Source: Gilliamella sp. ESL0405
Lineage (GTDB): Bacteria > Pseudomonadota > Gammaproteobacteria > Enterobacterales > Orbaceae
Assembly: GCF_019469205.1 (NCBI RefSeq)
Contig: NZ_CP048265.1
Span: 2,232,001-2,296,000, forward strand
Length of the DNA stretch: 64,000 nucleotides
Reading direction: 5' to 3'
Made by a program: the position numbers and the translations under genes. Below the pieces are notes generated by a model that had not been told where the DNA came from, did not search any database, and was given only the letters and a program-made list of their open reading frames with translations. This document shows positions 50,985 through 62,320 of the stretch, piece after piece. Every line of letters begins with the position of its first letter. The stretch's first letter is position 1.

Positions 50985-51866
50985 TTATTCTGCTATGTCT
51001 ATTTCACTTAAATAATTCGCTAAAGTGCCAGGCTCTTCTTTCGCTTTTTCGATTGCATCTTTTAGTTTTGTTTGCTTAGATAAGTTTGGATAACTTATCA
51101 ACGCTAACGCTAAAGAAAATCTGTCGTAAGTATCCTCAAGTCCCGATACTTTTGCTGTCTTATAAAATTCAGCTAATTGTATAATGTCATCATCTGTTAC
51201 ATTTTTATTTTTTCTCTCACATAAATTTTTCCATGCGATAGCTAAATGATATAAATTGCTTGATTCTTTCAAATAGAATTTAACTTCTTCGGTAACAAAA
51301 ATATCTTGTGGTTTCGGGGTATAGGTTAATGATTGGATTACATATAAATGATTGGTAAATGAGGTAAAACAATATGTACTACAGCAACCTAATAAAGTTG
51401 ATAACCACTCAGGACAAATTTTGTTACCTTCTAGCATCAGAAATGTCTTGAATGGTTCATAAAATGGTACAAAATTGGTTTGAATTAATTTCGCTAACTT
51501 TAATCCTATATTAATCAATTGTTCGCTTAACTTTTTCGGATCATTTTTACTGACAATACACGCCGAAATATAGCGTTTTTCAATCGATCCATCGTCCAGC
51601 ATTTCATTACTAATATGGTGCAATAATTTTTTGTTTATAGGTTCATTGGGTTTCGCAATAACAACAAGTTTAGGGCAATGAGCCAAGTCGTGCGCAAGAT
51701 CAGTTCTTGGCACCACTTCGACAGCTTCCTTTCCTAAATTTTCTTGCAAACTTTGAATCGATAATATATGAAAATAGCTAAGAGATACTAAATTATCAAT
51801 GAGTAAATATCGATATTGTTTCCGTGCGTCTGGGTTATCTAATAAGTTTAATAATTGTTTTTCCAT
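50985..51866 (-). CDS. VasW/DUF4123-like type VI adaptor protein
   Basis: A 293-residue protein between vgrG and the VasX-like effector, where VasW or other DUF4123 adaptors load an effector onto VgrG. Similarity is faint: RYLLIDNLVSLSYF at the start and FVPFYEPFKTFLMLEGNKICPEWLSTLLG in the middle fit the RFYDPRV-L block of DUF4123. The second half is helical. Its ATG overlaps the vgrG stop codon (TAATG), so translation is coupled. Assignment rests on position plus weak pattern. An ATG six codons further upstream lies inside vgrG. Confidence 0.65.
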   Translation of the reverse strand: MEKQLLNLLDNPDARKQYRYLLIDNLVSLSYFHILSIQSLQENLGKEAVEVVPRTDLAHDLAHCPKLVVIAKPNEPINKKLLHHISNEMLDDGSIEKRYISACIVSKNDPKKLSEQLINIGLKLAKLIQTNFVPFYEPFKTFLMLEGNKICPEWLSTLLGCCSTYCFTSFTNHLYVIQSLTYTPKPQDIFVTEEVKFYLKESSNLYHLAIAWKNLCERKNKNVTDDDIIQLAEFYKTAKVSGLEDTYDRFSLALALISYPNLSKQTKLKDAIEKAKEEPGTLANYLSEIDIAE

Positions 51867-54277
51867 TATGCTGATTCCGAACAATTTTTCCCTTCAGGTA
51901 ATTTAACTTTTGGTACATCATAAGTTGATGGGCTAAATACGCCAAAACTTGCCGCTTCTACTTTTACATCCCCCGGAGCGAGTATCTTTACTCCACCACC
52001 TTCAATGATAATAGCAGCCCCATTACATTCTAAGGTGAGCTTTTTCTTGGCTGATATGATTACTTCACTGTCAGTACTAGTGATTTTCATGTCTTGCTTA
52101 GAGCTTAATAACATTTCATTATTCTGCGCTTGTAAATCGACATTACCTTTTGAGGCTGTGATTTTTATGCCCAATTTATTAGCAAATAAACTTATTGTGT
52201 TGCCAGCCGTTACGATAAAACGTTTAAAGGCGCTGACATCAATATTATTTTGTGCGGTTTGGATGATATTCTCACCTGCGGTGTGTTGAATTGAGTTTGG
52301 TGTCACATCAGCCATGCCTGCAGGTGCATAAGTGAGAATACCGGGTTGTTTTAATTGTTTTAAACTTTGTTCAAATAGCTGTTTTTGAACTTGTAGATCC
52401 GCAAGCTCAGTTTTAGCTGCTTGAGCAAGTTCATTGAGCCTTTTTACCATTTCACAGGCTTGCGCGAGCTCTTTTACAGCATTGTCCATTTGCAACTGCA
52501 AACCACCAGCTTGTGTCTGTTCTTCACTGGTGATATATAGGCCTTTACCCGCTCTTATAGCCCCCCAGTCATCGGTGCGAAGTTCTACCCCTTCGCCTCG
52601 TTTTTCTTTATTTTTATTTACTAAATGCCCAATGTTAAGCTGAGTTTTACCGTATTCAGTGGCAAGTTTTATATGCTCTTGATCACGTTTGTCATCCATC
52701 CGTAATTTGTTATTGGCAGGAGTACGAATCACGTTTCGATGTTTGTTAAAAGCAGAAACATGATCAGGATGAGCACTATCGTGCATGGCATGAGCAATAT
52801 ATGGCCGATCAGGGTTACTGTCTGTAAAAGCAATAGCAACTTCGGTGCCATCTATTAAGGGAAAGTGGAAACCATATGTGTCCCCAGCATAAGGTTTGGC
52901 AAGCCGAACCCATAAACTTTCATTGCCTTTTTTCCAGTTTTTTAAATCAAAATTAAATTTTACCCGGTAGCGTCCTTGAGTATCGATATAGCCATAGATA
53001 TCATTGTCGGGGCTTGTTACTCGTGCAGGTAATGTTCCACCAATTTTTGGATATACAATTGGTACTGGACGATACGGTTTTAATACATTAAACGGAATGG
53101 CGGTAAAACTAAGTTCATAAGCATCGGTGCGATTCCCTTTACCCGTTACACTTAAAACGATGATACCTTCATCTATATTGGTTAGCTGATTATCAGTAAT
53201 ACGAATCACTTGACCGGGTTCTAAATTATAACGATTAGTTTTACCGGTAATAACTATCTGCTTACTTATTGCACATTCGTGGCGAATACGTGCATACCAA
53301 CTGCCACTTTCAGCGGTAATATTATTATCTTGATTGCTCGAATTAGTACTATTTAAATTTTTATGATTTTCACCATAACGATAGTTAGTACCATAAGTTG
53401 TATGGTCGTCAGGTTGTGAGTTTTCTGAGGTGAGTAAATCGGTTCGTGCTTTTCGATAGTTGTAATCCTGCACTTGTACCGACGACTCGACCATCTGACT
53501 TTGCATAGAAAGATCCCAGACACTTTCTGTTTTGCCGTCATGCGTGCCGCTTGGTAGTTTGTAATCAATCTCTGCAACGTGTTCAAATCCTTGTTCATAA
53601 TCACTAATGACCATGACCTCGCAATCATGTTCAGCATGGCTTTCGAAACGGAACCATATTCCAACATCAGCCATCAATCTTTGGATAAATTCAAGATCAC
53701 TTTCTTGCCATTGGGTGATAAATTCTCTTGTTGGATATTGTTCCTTCAGCTCCAGCCGGTAGTCTATGCCAGTAAATTCATGGCTTCTAAGTACCTCTTC
53801 AACGACGCTAACAATATTTTGATTTTGAAATATTGCGCAATTTCGATTAAGCCTTAATCTGGCAACTCTTGGAGATAATACAACTTGATAATGCGCTTCG
53901 TCTTTATTGACCGATATTTGACTAAATTCAGTGATGATCCCATAAATCTTACGGCCATTGTCATCATCTATAAAATCCCCTAAAGCTCGTAAAGCGGCAT
54001 TTAAACTTAACGCTTCGCTCATAACCGGATTGAACGAAAACGATGCCTTTTTATTTAAAAAGCTATCAACTGATATTGTTTTATCGACACTGGTAAAAGT
54101 AATAGTATAACGCCATGGGTGGTTTAGTTGTTCTTCACCGGTAACATTCAAAATAGAAATGGGAGAATTGAGCTCATCGACAGTTAATGTATACCTATTA
54201 TGGCTAATAGAAGCGATTGATTGGTTTATTAAGCTATGACCGATTTGGTCAATAATTTTATTTATTCCTTTTGCCAT
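51866..54277 (-). CDS. vgrG: Type VI secretion spike protein VgrG
   Basis: An 803-residue VgrG. The gp27-like N-terminal part (about 20-400; FTSVDKTISVDSFLNKKASF, YQVVLSPRVARLRLNRNCAIFQ in parts) is followed by the gp5-like OB-fold (about 415-520; IDTQGRYRVKFNFD, SLWVRLAKPYAG) and a DUF2345/beta-helix tail (about 640-790) with TAGENIIQTAQNNI-type repeats. A coiled coil (about 585-640) interrupts the two. No catalytic extension at the C-terminus, so it acts as a carrier. Good AAGGA site. No tss structural genes are in the window, so this is a satellite vgrG locus. Confidence 0.95.
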   Translation of the reverse strand: MAKGINKIIDQIGHSLINQSIASISHNRYTLTVDELNSPISILNVTGEEQLNHPWRYTITFTSVDKTISVDSFLNKKASFSFNPVMSEALSLNAALRALGDFIDDDNGRKIYGIITEFSQISVNKDEAHYQVVLSPRVARLRLNRNCAIFQNQNIVSVVEEVLRSHEFTGIDYRLELKEQYPTREFITQWQESDLEFIQRLMADVGIWFRFESHAEHDCEVMVISDYEQGFEHVAEIDYKLPSGTHDGKTESVWDLSMQSQMVESSVQVQDYNYRKARTDLLTSENSQPDDHTTYGTNYRYGENHKNLNSTNSSNQDNNITAESGSWYARIRHECAISKQIVITGKTNRYNLEPGQVIRITDNQLTNIDEGIIVLSVTGKGNRTDAYELSFTAIPFNVLKPYRPVPIVYPKIGGTLPARVTSPDNDIYGYIDTQGRYRVKFNFDLKNWKKGNESLWVRLAKPYAGDTYGFHFPLIDGTEVAIAFTDSNPDRPYIAHAMHDSAHPDHVSAFNKHRNVIRTPANNKLRMDDKRDQEHIKLATEYGKTQLNIGHLVNKNKEKRGEGVELRTDDWGAIRAGKGLYITSEEQTQAGGLQLQMDNAVKELAQACEMVKRLNELAQAAKTELADLQVQKQLFEQSLKQLKQPGILTYAPAGMADVTPNSIQHTAGENIIQTAQNNIDVSAFKRFIVTAGNTISLFANKLGIKITASKGNVDLQAQNNEMLLSSKQDMKITSTDSEVIISAKKKLTLECNGAAIIIEGGGVKILAPGDVKVEAASFGVFSPSTYDVPKVKLPEGKNCSESA

Positions 54278-54808
54278 TATTTAATCCTTTAATTCACTTT
54301 CTTCACCTTAAATTATGGTGAAACTCCTTGTGTATTTATTATTGATTAACGATTTTCAGACATGGTCAATCAATGGCTATTTAAAATAAAAAAAGATGAG
54401 TCGCAAATTTGTTTAGCAATAAACAAAGAAGGGATATTAATGTTAGTTGGTTATAAAGTTTTTAAATTAATTAGAGTTTAATGCAATACATTGCAAAATC
54501 GACAGACTAACGATTTGAATATCCTTATTTTATGGCTGACTCAAGTTTAGTTAATTTTATAACACCCAAATATTTTATAGTTGATTCGATAACCCGGAAT
54601 GATAACAAAAATAGTATATAAGAGTTATATGCTTTTCATTTACTTTTCAATTCTAAATAAAAAGTTATCTTAATTAATTGATATGAATCATTTGGTAAAG
54701 ATTAGTCTAAATTTCAGTTTAAAGTAACTTAGAGTTTACTTATAGTTGAAAAGCATTATAGAAATGCTTTTATAAAATAATCGGACAATGGGTTAGGACA
54801 TGCCGGAC
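54278..54808. other. AT-rich intergenic region upstream of vgrG
   Basis: About 530 bases without a recognisable gene, RNA or terminator. It probably carries the vgrG leader transcribed from the promoter-like repeats that begin at 54809. Confidence 0.5.
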
Positions 54809-55306
54809 TTATACTTAAACACCTATATTTTCTGAAAGTTCTTGTCAAGATTGGATTATTTTATATTGGAAAGAATGATTATTAATGGTTGATAATAACA
54901 GAAGTTAATTACCTAGTTTTTATACTAAAACATATATATTTTCTGAAACTTCTTGTCAAGATTAGATAATTTTAAATTGGGAAGAATGCATTATTAATGG
55001 CTGATAATAACAGAAGTTAATTACCTAGTTTTTTACTTAAACACCTATATTTTCTGAAACTTCTTGTCAAGATTGGATTATTTTATATTGGGAAGAATGC
55101 ATTATTATTGGTTGATAATAACAGAAGTAAGATACCTGGTTTTTATACTTAAACACCTATATTTTCTGAAACTTCTTGTCAGGTTTGGATTATTTTATAT
55201 TGGGAAGAATGCTTTATTAATGGTTGATAATAATAGAAGTTAATTACCTAGTTTTTTTTACTTAAACACCTATATTTTCTGAAAGTTCTTGTCAAAGATA
55301 GATAAC
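54809..55306 (-). repeat. Tandem array of ~111-bp repeats carrying promoter-like elements
   Basis: Four full units of 111, 111, 112 and 113 bases, with a fifth copy of the boundary element. On the minus strand every boundary has TTGACA (54843-54848, 54954-54959, 55065-55070, 55290-55295; the copy at 55177-55182 reads CTGACA) followed by AGAA(C/G)TTTCAGAAAATATA, then TTTAAGTATAAAA. The second copy has TTGACA-N17-TATATG. The elements point towards vgrG. The same block with its TATAAT follow-up occurs once upstream of ydfG. Confidence 0.85.
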
Positions 55307-55360
55307 ATTTACAACGCTGTTTTTATGAATTATAAAACTAATAACTACATATTAATAATC

Positions 55361-55378
55361 CGCCGACAAATGTCGGCG
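55361..55378 (-). terminator. Hairpin after mukB, probable terminator
   Basis: CGCCGAC / GTCGGCG stem with a 4-base loop, 32 bases after the mukB stop; the T-tract is weak. It resembles the hairpin after pgl. Confidence 0.55.
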
Positions 55379-55410
55379 AATTTATACCATAAACAATAAG
55401 TTTAATTAAA

Positions 55411-58400
55411 TTAAGCAAAGCCTTTTAGACCAACTACATGCACATGTTCTTGGTTATTCATGACTTTACGTACCAGTTTATAGGTTGTGCCTTTTTCCGG
55501 GCTGATATTTTCCGGCGCTGCAATAATAAGTTGCATCTCTAATCTTTCACAAAGTTCAAAGAGCGTTGCAATTGATTTGGCATCAAGTCGGGCTGCTTCG
55601 TCTAAGAATAATAGACGGCATGGTGAGATATCTTTATTACGCAAGCGTTTAGATTCTTCTTCCCAACTTTGAATAACCATTAAGAGAATTGACATACCGG
55701 TACCGATTGCTTCACCAGTTGATAGTGCACCACTTTCTGCCCGTAACCATCCATCGGCACCTCGATTCACTTCAACATCGAGCTCGAGATAGTTTCGGTA
55801 ATCAAGCAGCTCTTCACCGATATTTTGCGCTGTACGTTGTCCCATATCAATATGCGGATTTAAACGCTGATAAAGTTTTGCTAACGCTTCAGAGAAGGTA
55901 ATGCGATTGTTACTAAACAGATCTTGATGCTCATTTTGGTCATCGGCTAATGCCGCTAACAGTGTGGAGTGAGCTTCACGAATGGTGACATTTAATCGTA
56001 CGCCATTAACCTGTCCAAATGCGACCGCTTGTAAACCTTGGTTAAGCATACGGATACGGTTTTGTTCACGCTGAATGGTTTTACGAATAATATTGGCCAC
56101 ACTTTTTGAGCTGATAGCTAATTGCTGTTCACGCGAAGTTAACTCTTCAGTTAAGCGTGATAATTCAATTTCCATTTGCTCAATAGCTTCAATTGGATCA
56201 TCTGTTTTCACAATGTCCTGGCGAATTCGTTCACGCAGATGCTTGTAAACGGCAATATAAAATTGAATTTTACGTTCCGGTCGTTTTGGATCTTCAGATA
56301 ATCTTAATACATCACGTAAGTGCTCATTGTCGTTGACAGCTAAACGTAGTGAACCTAACGCCTTATCCGACATGGAACGCAGTTCATCAGCGCTTAAATA
56401 AGCAAGTTCCCGACGGTGTAATCGGCGTTCAACACTGTTTTCTTTAACCAGACGCAAGACTAAGCACCACCCTGCTTTAGCTTCAACTACTTGTTCTCGT
56501 AGTTGTTTATAATCACGCAGTGTTTGTGTTAAGCGTTTTTGCATTTGTGTCATTTCGCTTTCACACATGATCAATTGTTTTTCAAGCGAGGTACAATGTT
56601 GACGGTTGTTATTCAGTTTTTGATGAATTTCATCCCGACGAACTCTGGCACGCTCTTCGGTGATTGCATCAGCTTTAACACCAATTTGATCAATCTCTTT
56701 ATGCAGTTCATTGAGCATATCACGTTTGGTTTCAAAAGCACTTTTTAATGAAGCAAGCGTTTGATTATATTGATTATACTTATCTTGATATTGCATCATT
56801 TGGCGGCGAGACTCTGTTCGCTGCGCTTCAACCACTTCTAATCGAGCACGCAATTTTTCATTCAAATCACTGTTTTCATTTAACATTCCCGCTGAATCTT
56901 CGTAACTAAAATGCGCCCGGCGCTGCATCACTTCGGTTAACGCAAAGACTTGTTGGCGAAGAGTTTGTTGCTCAGCTTTAACAGTGTTGTATTGTTCACG
57001 TAAGGCATCATTTTGCTGCGGATCACTTTGTAAAACTGCAACAATTGGCTCAAGCTCATTAATTGTATGTTGATGACGGCTAACGTATTGGGCAGCGTCT
57101 TGTGCTTCTGTTGCTTGTTCACGTAAATCATCAACCCTGTCAGCTAAGTCATCATCAGCCAATAAATGCATATGAGCAACTAACCGATTGACGGTTGCCA
57201 GTTGCTCTTTACAATTAGCCACTTGCTGTTGATTTTGTTTATCAATGGTTTCTTGTGATGATAATTGACGTTCAATATCATTACGTCTTGCCGCTAATTT
57301 TTGTGCTTGAGCTTCCGGATCAATATCAAAGGCGACTGATAGGTATTGTCCTATAAATTGACCTACGTTTTGCTCAATTCGTTGCAATTTTTGCAAATCA
57401 AATGAGATAGTCGCATAACGTTCATACAGTTCGTCTCGTTCAGCGGATAGTTTTTCAAGGTGAACTTCTCGAGCTGCACGCCCAAATAATGGCACTTTTG
57501 GAAAACTTGAGAAACGCCATTGGCGATCACCCGTTTTGACCAATACGGCTTTGTTCATCTCTTCACTATCAAATACGCTATCATCGAACGATGACGGATC
57601 ACCTTCAATAAAATAGATATCTTCAGGATAGTCTTCTTCACTTGCGGTTAAGTTTTCAAGTTGTGCTTTAACTTGTGATAAATCCGGCACCACAATAGCT
57701 TGTCGAGACGGACCATATAACGCTGAAAAGTAAGGTGCGTCATCAATGGTAACATCTTCATAAATTTCAGAAAGTAATACGCCATTAAATCGTTCTGCTA
57801 ATGCCGATAAACGACCATCATCAACGCCACTTGGTTGATTTAGTTGCTCAATTTGGCTATCTAATTGCGTCCGTTTGAAATTGATTTGATCTCGCTCTGC
57901 AACTAACGCTCTTTCTTGTTCAAGCAGTTGTTGCATGTGTTGGGTGACAGCTTGGCTGTGTGTAAAACTTTGCCCGGTTTGTTCTTGCAAAGCAATCAGC
58001 GCATCTTGCGCTTTTAACCACATTGGTGCTTTTTGGCGATAGTCGGCAATCTTTGATTGGATTTGTTCAAGTTCTTGTCTAAATTCAATGCGTTTTTCAC
58101 TCGATTCATTTGCCATTGCTGCATTTTCATCAAGTTGCATTTCAAGCTCTTGTTTCAACTCGTCAAGCTCATCATACTCAACCTGACGTCCAATACGTTT
58201 ACAAAATTGGCTTAACAGTGACTCGGCTTCTTTTTGTTCAAAAAAGCGTTGTTCCAGTTCATCAAGTTGCAGTTGTAATTGTTCAGCTTGCTGAGCTTGG
58301 TAACACTGAGAAGGCCATTGTCTTAATGCTTCTTTAGCCGCACTCCATGCTTCACTACGTGCCACATCGCCGACCAGTTTAACAACTAATTGATAAGCAC

Positions 58401-59829
58401 GGTCAAATTGATTAATCGCCGCATCAGAGACGCTTAATCGTTGTTCCAACTCTAAAACTTGCTCAGTAATCTGTTTTTGTTTCTCTTCAAAAATCGCAAA
58501 GTGATTTTCGATATTACTGATACCTAATTTAGGCAACTGACATAAAGACTGGGCGTTTTTCAATGCTTGTAAAGCTTGTTGATATTGAATGGCTCGAGTT
58601 TGCTGTACATCAAGCGCTTGCTGATAATCTGCTAACTGAGTTTTAATTTCATCAACTTCTTGTTCGGTATGTTCAGCCTGATCACGATAGGTTTGATATT
58701 GTTCATTTGCTTCAATGACAACTTCATTTTGCTCTTCAAGTTTAACATTCAAATCGTCTAAATCCGCTTGATAACGGTCGATCTTCTCTTGTTGGCGCAG
58801 CGCTGTTTGCGCTAAATTAAGGTGATCATTCGCCGCTTGTAAGTCGGTCTCTAAGTCGTTTTGTGCATCTTGATACTCTTTGAGTTCTTTTGCCATTTCA
58901 ACTTGTCGGAACTGATTACTAATAAGCAAATCTTGTGTTTTAAACATATCACGACGCAAACCCAGTACCGATTCGATATGCACTCGACGTTCGTTAGCAT
59001 GGCGCATATAATCAGCCGCAACATAATCGGTTGATTCAGTGATAAGATGTTTAAATAAGTCTCTGTCAGATTGTGTAACACGAATAGCTTCTAGCGTCAT
59101 TCGGTTTTCACGTAGAGCGGCTTCCATATCCTGAAAAGCTTTACGAACACCACTGTTTTCCGGTAGTAAGTAATCACGTAAAGACCGGGTAATGGCACTA
59201 GAAATACCACCATAAAGCGATGCTTCAATCAATCGGTAATACTTGCTACGATCAGAAGATGAACGTAAACGCTTAGGCAGTACACCAAAGTCAAACATCA
59301 CCGAATGATAATCAGTGATTGAGTTAAATTGTTTAAAGATAACGCCTTCCATTGATTCGACTTTATCTTTTAATTCCGGTAACGACAAAATTCTTGCCTG
59401 TTTGTCATTTAATCGCTCAGTGACCAGTTCAGTTGGGCTGATTCCTACCGGTAAACCTTGTATTAAAAAAGGTTTAATATCCACTTTTTTATCACGACCG
59501 GCAACTTGCTGTAAGCGGACGCCGCAAATAATTCGTTGGTTACGTGAATTAATCACATCCAGCATTGAATAACAAACACCCGGTTTTAATTTACCATGTA
59601 AACCTTTATCTCGTGAGCCGGATGTCGCACCAGCTTCGGTGGTGTTGCGAAAGTGTAATAACGTTAAATCCGGAATGAGCGCTGTGACAAAAGCTGCCAT
59701 AGTGGTTGATTTACCTGCCCCATTCCCCCCCGATAGTGTGGTAACGAGCTGATCTAACTCAAATGTTCTGGCAAAAAAACCATTCCAGTTAATTAGGGTT
59801 AATGAGTGAAACTTACCGTGTCCAATCAT
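55411..59829 (-). CDS. mukB: Chromosome partition protein MukB
   Basis: A 1472-residue SMC-like ATPase that condenses and organises the chromosome with MukE and MukF. N-terminal head with Walker [17 protein letters not shown] (about 33-48), long Gln/Glu-rich coiled coils, a central hinge (about 650-790; [20 protein letters not shown]), returning coiled coil, and the C-terminal head with signature [19 protein letters not shown] and Walker [14 protein letters not shown]. Close in length to E. coli MukB (1486). It follows mukE by two bases. MukBEF rather than Smc-ScpAB places the organism among the relevant gammaproteobacterial orders. Confidence 0.98.
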   Translation of the reverse strand: MIGHGKFHSLTLINWNGFFARTFELDQLVTTLSGGNGAGKSTTMAAFVTALIPDLTLLHFRNTTEAGATSGSRDKGLHGKLKPGVCYSMLDVINSRNQRIICGVRLQQVAGRDKKVDIKPFLIQGLPVGISPTELVTERLNDKQARILSLPELKDKVESMEGVIFKQFNSITDYHSVMFDFGVLPKRLRSSSDRSKYYRLIEASLYGGISSAITRSLRDYLLPENSGVRKAFQDMEAALRENRMTLEAIRVTQSDRDLFKHLITESTDYVAADYMRHANERRVHIESVLGLRRDMFKTQDLLISNQFRQVEMAKELKEYQDAQNDLETDLQAANDHLNLAQTALRQQEKIDRYQADLDDLNVKLEEQNEVVIEANEQYQTYRDQAEHTEQEVDEIKTQLADYQQALDVQQTRAIQYQQALQALKNAQSLCQLPKLGISNIENHFAIFEEKQKQITEQVLELEQRLSVSDAAINQFDRAYQLVVKLVGDVARSEAWSAAKEALRQWPSQCYQAQQAEQLQLQLDELEQRFFEQKEAESLLSQFCKRIGRQVEYDELDELKQELEMQLDENAAMANESSEKRIEFRQELEQIQSKIADYRQKAPMWLKAQDALIALQEQTGQSFTHSQAVTQHMQQLLEQERALVAERDQINFKRTQLDSQIEQLNQPSGVDDGRLSALAERFNGVLLSEIYEDVTIDDAPYFSALYGPSRQAIVVPDLSQVKAQLENLTASEEDYPEDIYFIEGDPSSFDDSVFDSEEMNKAVLVKTGDRQWRFSSFPKVPLFGRAAREVHLEKLSAERDELYERYATISFDLQKLQRIEQNVGQFIGQYLSVAFDIDPEAQAQKLAARRNDIERQLSSQETIDKQNQQQVANCKEQLATVNRLVAHMHLLADDDLADRVDDLREQATEAQDAAQYVSRHQHTINELEPIVAVLQSDPQQNDALREQYNTVKAEQQTLRQQVFALTEVMQRRAHFSYEDSAGMLNENSDLNEKLRARLEVVEAQRTESRRQMMQYQDKYNQYNQTLASLKSAFETKRDMLNELHKEIDQIGVKADAITEERARVRRDEIHQKLNNNRQHCTSLEKQLIMCESEMTQMQKRLTQTLRDYKQLREQVVEAKAGWCLVLRLVKENSVERRLHRRELAYLSADELRSMSDKALGSLRLAVNDNEHLRDVLRLSEDPKRPERKIQFYIAVYKHLRERIRQDIVKTDDPIEAIEQMEIELSRLTEELTSREQQLAISSKSVANIIRKTIQREQNRIRMLNQGLQAVAFGQVNGVRLNVTIREAHSTLLAALADDQNEHQDLFSNNRITFSEALAKLYQRLNPHIDMGQRTAQNIGEELLDYRNYLELDVEVNRGADGWLRAESGALSTGEAIGTGMSILLMVIQSWEEESKRLRNKDISPCRLLFLDEAARLDAKSIATLFELCERLEMQLIIAAPENISPEKGTTYKLVRKVMNNQEHVHVVGLKGFA

Positions 59830-59831
59830 AA

Positions 59832-60623
59832 TTATTCAATCTCCTCATTAACATCGTCTTCTTGTTCTTCATTATTATCATCGAGCATAAGCGATGATTC
59901 GATTTTGATTGCTTCGCCATCTCGGATCAAGCGTAATTGCGCTTCTTGTGCATCATCACTACTGCGCACATCGGCACCAAAACGGAAAATCGATTCGTTG
60001 ATGCGAAAACGGCTACTGTCATTGCCCACAATAAAAAATATCATTCCTAATCGACGTAAACGATTAAGCGCCGTTTTAACTTTATCGAAAAGTTTTTGTC
60101 GATCTAAATCCGAACCGGTTGAACGTTGATTAACTAATTTAAGTAATTTACTTTCATCGGCTAACGAAACAAGCTCATCAAACAGTTCTTGTAAGGTAAA
60201 AATACCTTCATGTGCAAGCCGTTCAGGACTTAAATATAAATAGCAAAGTACTTTACCAACCAGCATATCGAGTTCAGATAAAACCGAACGTGGAATTAAG
60301 GTTGTTGAACGTGGGCGAAGATAGAAAAAACCTTCCGGCGCACGAATCAATTCAACATTATAGCGTTGATAAAATTGTTCAAGCTCGAGTTGAAAGTCCA
60401 TTAAAAATGCATGATTATCAAGCTCATCTATGCCAATATGGCGCCCGGAACGTAATAAGCTATCAAGCTCTGGAAAAAGAGGATTAGCAATTGCTTGCGC
60501 CAATTTAACTGGCATATATTTATCGATAGCAGCTTGAGAGCTGGCCGCAATGCGCCCCATGACTTCATCAAGATGATGAGCGGTTTGTTCTATTTCTAAA
60601 TCTTTAATATCTGTTGATGACAT
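59832..60623 (-). CDS. mukE: Chromosome partition protein MukE
   Basis: A 263-residue kite-type subunit that binds MukF and MukB. The region [19 protein letters not shown] through [17 protein letters not shown] is nearly identical to E. coli, including [17 protein letters not shown] and [18 protein letters not shown]. The N-terminus is about 25-30 residues longer than the E. coli protein (a helical [15 protein letters not shown] segment). The start at 60623 (MSSTDIK) matches the MSSTNIE of E. coli and overlaps mukF by 20 bases; the frame itself reaches back to 60698. Acidic C-terminal tail. Confidence 0.96.
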   Translation of the reverse strand: MSSTDIKDLEIEQTAHHLDEVMGRIAASSQAAIDKYMPVKLAQAIANPLFPELDSLLRSGRHIGIDELDNHAFLMDFQLELEQFYQRYNVELIRAPEGFFYLRPRSTTLIPRSVLSELDMLVGKVLCYLYLSPERLAHEGIFTLQELFDELVSLADESKLLKLVNQRSTGSDLDRQKLFDKVKTALNRLRRLGMIFFIVGNDSSRFRINESIFRFGADVRSSDDAQEAQLRLIRDGEAIKIESSLMLDDNNEEQEDDVNEEIE

Positions 60624-61926
60624 GTGCTTGTACCTTAGCTCCATAATCGTTAATAGGTTTCCATTCAGCAGGAATACCGAGCAAATCTTTTTCGGCAATA
60701 CCTAGACGAATAGCCTGATCGATAAATAACCTCGCAATATCAAAATGTTGTTCGCGAGGAAACTGTGCTAAATAACTATGAATGGCAATACTCATATCGA
60801 GTGGTTTATTTTCTTGTTTAAAGATCAATAAGTTTTGTTCAATGTGAGCAATAATATGTTCTTGAATCTCTTCTATCATTTCAAATTCAAGTTCGGACGG
60901 CAATTCTCCGGTTACTTCAGCTTCGTGTAGTGCTAACTCTTCATCCCGCATATCAAGTAGCCGTTCAGCATTGGCAAAAGTGAGTGACCAAGGTAAATCA
61001 AAATAGCTTTGTATCGATTTACGTAAGCGCTGAGAAAAGACCCTATTTTTATCTAAATCGATTGCTGTACGGATAAATTTATGAACGTGCCGATCGTAGC
61101 CTATCCAAAGGTCAATGGCTTTTTGCCCCCAACCAATAATTCGATCTAATTTACCTTGTAAATCAATAACCACATTGTTAATTTTATCCAGCTCCGGATT
61201 ATCAAGCGTTGCATCTTGAATCAGTAACAAACTGGCTTGAAGTTTATCGCCGGCAGCAGCTAATGTATCTTGTAGTTCACGTAAGGTTTGTGATGTTTCA
61301 GTCAGTAGGCCTTCACAACTACTAATAGCCGCTTGCCAATCTTGACTTAGTAAGGCTGAGATATTTTGTTTTACATCAGCCTGCTGCTCATCCATTACCC
61401 GTTGGGTAATATCAATGCTATCAAAAATTTCCGCTACCGAATATTTTAAAGGTGCAAAAACATTGCGATGCCAATGAAGATCATCGCCACCCTCAAGCGC
61501 TGCATCGGCCGCTCGTTTTAACTCTTGAGCAACGATAGAGAGCTGTATTGATAAGCGCAATGTCGAAAATTCTCGCTGACGGATATAGTAATCTGAAATA
61601 CCTATTCCTAAAGGCGTTAAACGATAGATAGAATAACCGTCAGTCATCTCACTGGCAAAACGAGTAATTAAACGCTGGCGAACTAAGTCGTTAATCGCAT
61701 TATTAGCACGCACCGAGATAGTATCTTCGCTTTGCTCGAATATTTGTGATACATGTCTGAAAGCATCTATTAGCTCAGATTCCGTCATTTCACCATCGAA
61801 ACGTTCGCTATTTAATACGGCAATGGCTAATAAAAAAGCAAGACGTTCGACTGGTAAAGCGATCGAAAAATCATTCTTTTTTGCCCAAGAGACCAGTTCT
61901 GGCACTGATTGGGAAAAATCCATCAT
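60604..61926 (-). CDS. mukF: Chromosome partition protein MukF (kleisin)
   Basis: A 440-residue kleisin that bridges the MukB heads, same length as E. coli MukF. The N-terminal winged-helix dimerisation domain ([31 protein letters not shown]) is followed by a helical middle region ([20 protein letters not shown]) and the C-terminal winged helix. First of mukF-mukE-mukB, all overlapping or within two bases. The usual upstream neighbour (cmoM/smtA) is absent. Confidence 0.97.
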   Translation of the reverse strand: MMDFSQSVPELVSWAKKNDFSIALPVERLAFLLAIAVLNSERFDGEMTESELIDAFRHVSQIFEQSEDTISVRANNAINDLVRQRLITRFASEMTDGYSIYRLTPLGIGISDYYIRQREFSTLRLSIQLSIVAQELKRAADAALEGGDDLHWHRNVFAPLKYSVAEIFDSIDITQRVMDEQQADVKQNISALLSQDWQAAISSCEGLLTETSQTLRELQDTLAAAGDKLQASLLLIQDATLDNPELDKINNVVIDLQGKLDRIIGWGQKAIDLWIGYDRHVHKFIRTAIDLDKNRVFSQRLRKSIQSYFDLPWSLTFANAERLLDMRDEELALHEAEVTGELPSELEFEMIEEIQEHIIAHIEQNLLIFKQENKPLDMSIAIHSYLAQFPREQHFDIARLFIDQAIRLGIAEKDLLGIPAEWKPINDYGAKVQAHVINRY

Positions 61927-62262
61927 AAGGGTTCCTTATTTAAAGATATTAACGCAGCAGAAATATCTTAAAAACAATTTGATAAACACAATATATAGTG
62001 TTAAAAACAAAATATTTCCGATTATATAACAATTTGTAGTAGTTAAAAATAGCTAACTTTAACAATAGTTAGTCTATAATAGGGTGAATTTCATGAAAAA
62101 AGTTTCTCATCATTTAAAACTTTAGTTTTATTTTACAAGTTTAGTCATTTTTTCTGTAGGAAAGATTTTAAGTACCATAAAATTTAGCAAATGATACCTG
62201 ATATAAACTTTAAATGATTTTCTCGTCTAAATAAATACCCGCTCAATAAATATACAAATTTC
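61927..62262. other. Divergent control region between mukF and the DUF4198 gene
   Basis: About 335 AT-rich bases without a gene. It contains the mukF promoter, which I could not pin down, and ends at a Fur-overlapped promoter for the next gene. Confidence 0.5.
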
Positions 62263-62305
62263 TTGACTTTTCTTTGGCATTCAAATAATAATGATTCTCA
62301 TTTTC
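62263..62305 (+). promoter_or_regulatory. Promoter with overlapping Fur box
   Basis: TTGACT (62263-62268), a 17-base spacer and TAATAA (62286-62291) form a sigma-70 promoter. A Fur-box-like 19-mer at 62287-62305 (AATAATGATTCTCATTTTC) matches 15 of 19 bases of the consensus GATAATGATAATCATTATC and covers the -10 and start region, so iron-loaded Fur would repress. Confidence 0.8.
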
Positions 62306-62320
62306 AAAAAGGAAGGTTAT

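Noticed and set aside
54809-55306. CRISPR array suggested by regular repeats
   Set aside because: Repeat units are 111-113 bp and contiguous, with no unique spacers of 30-40 bp and no cas genes nearby.
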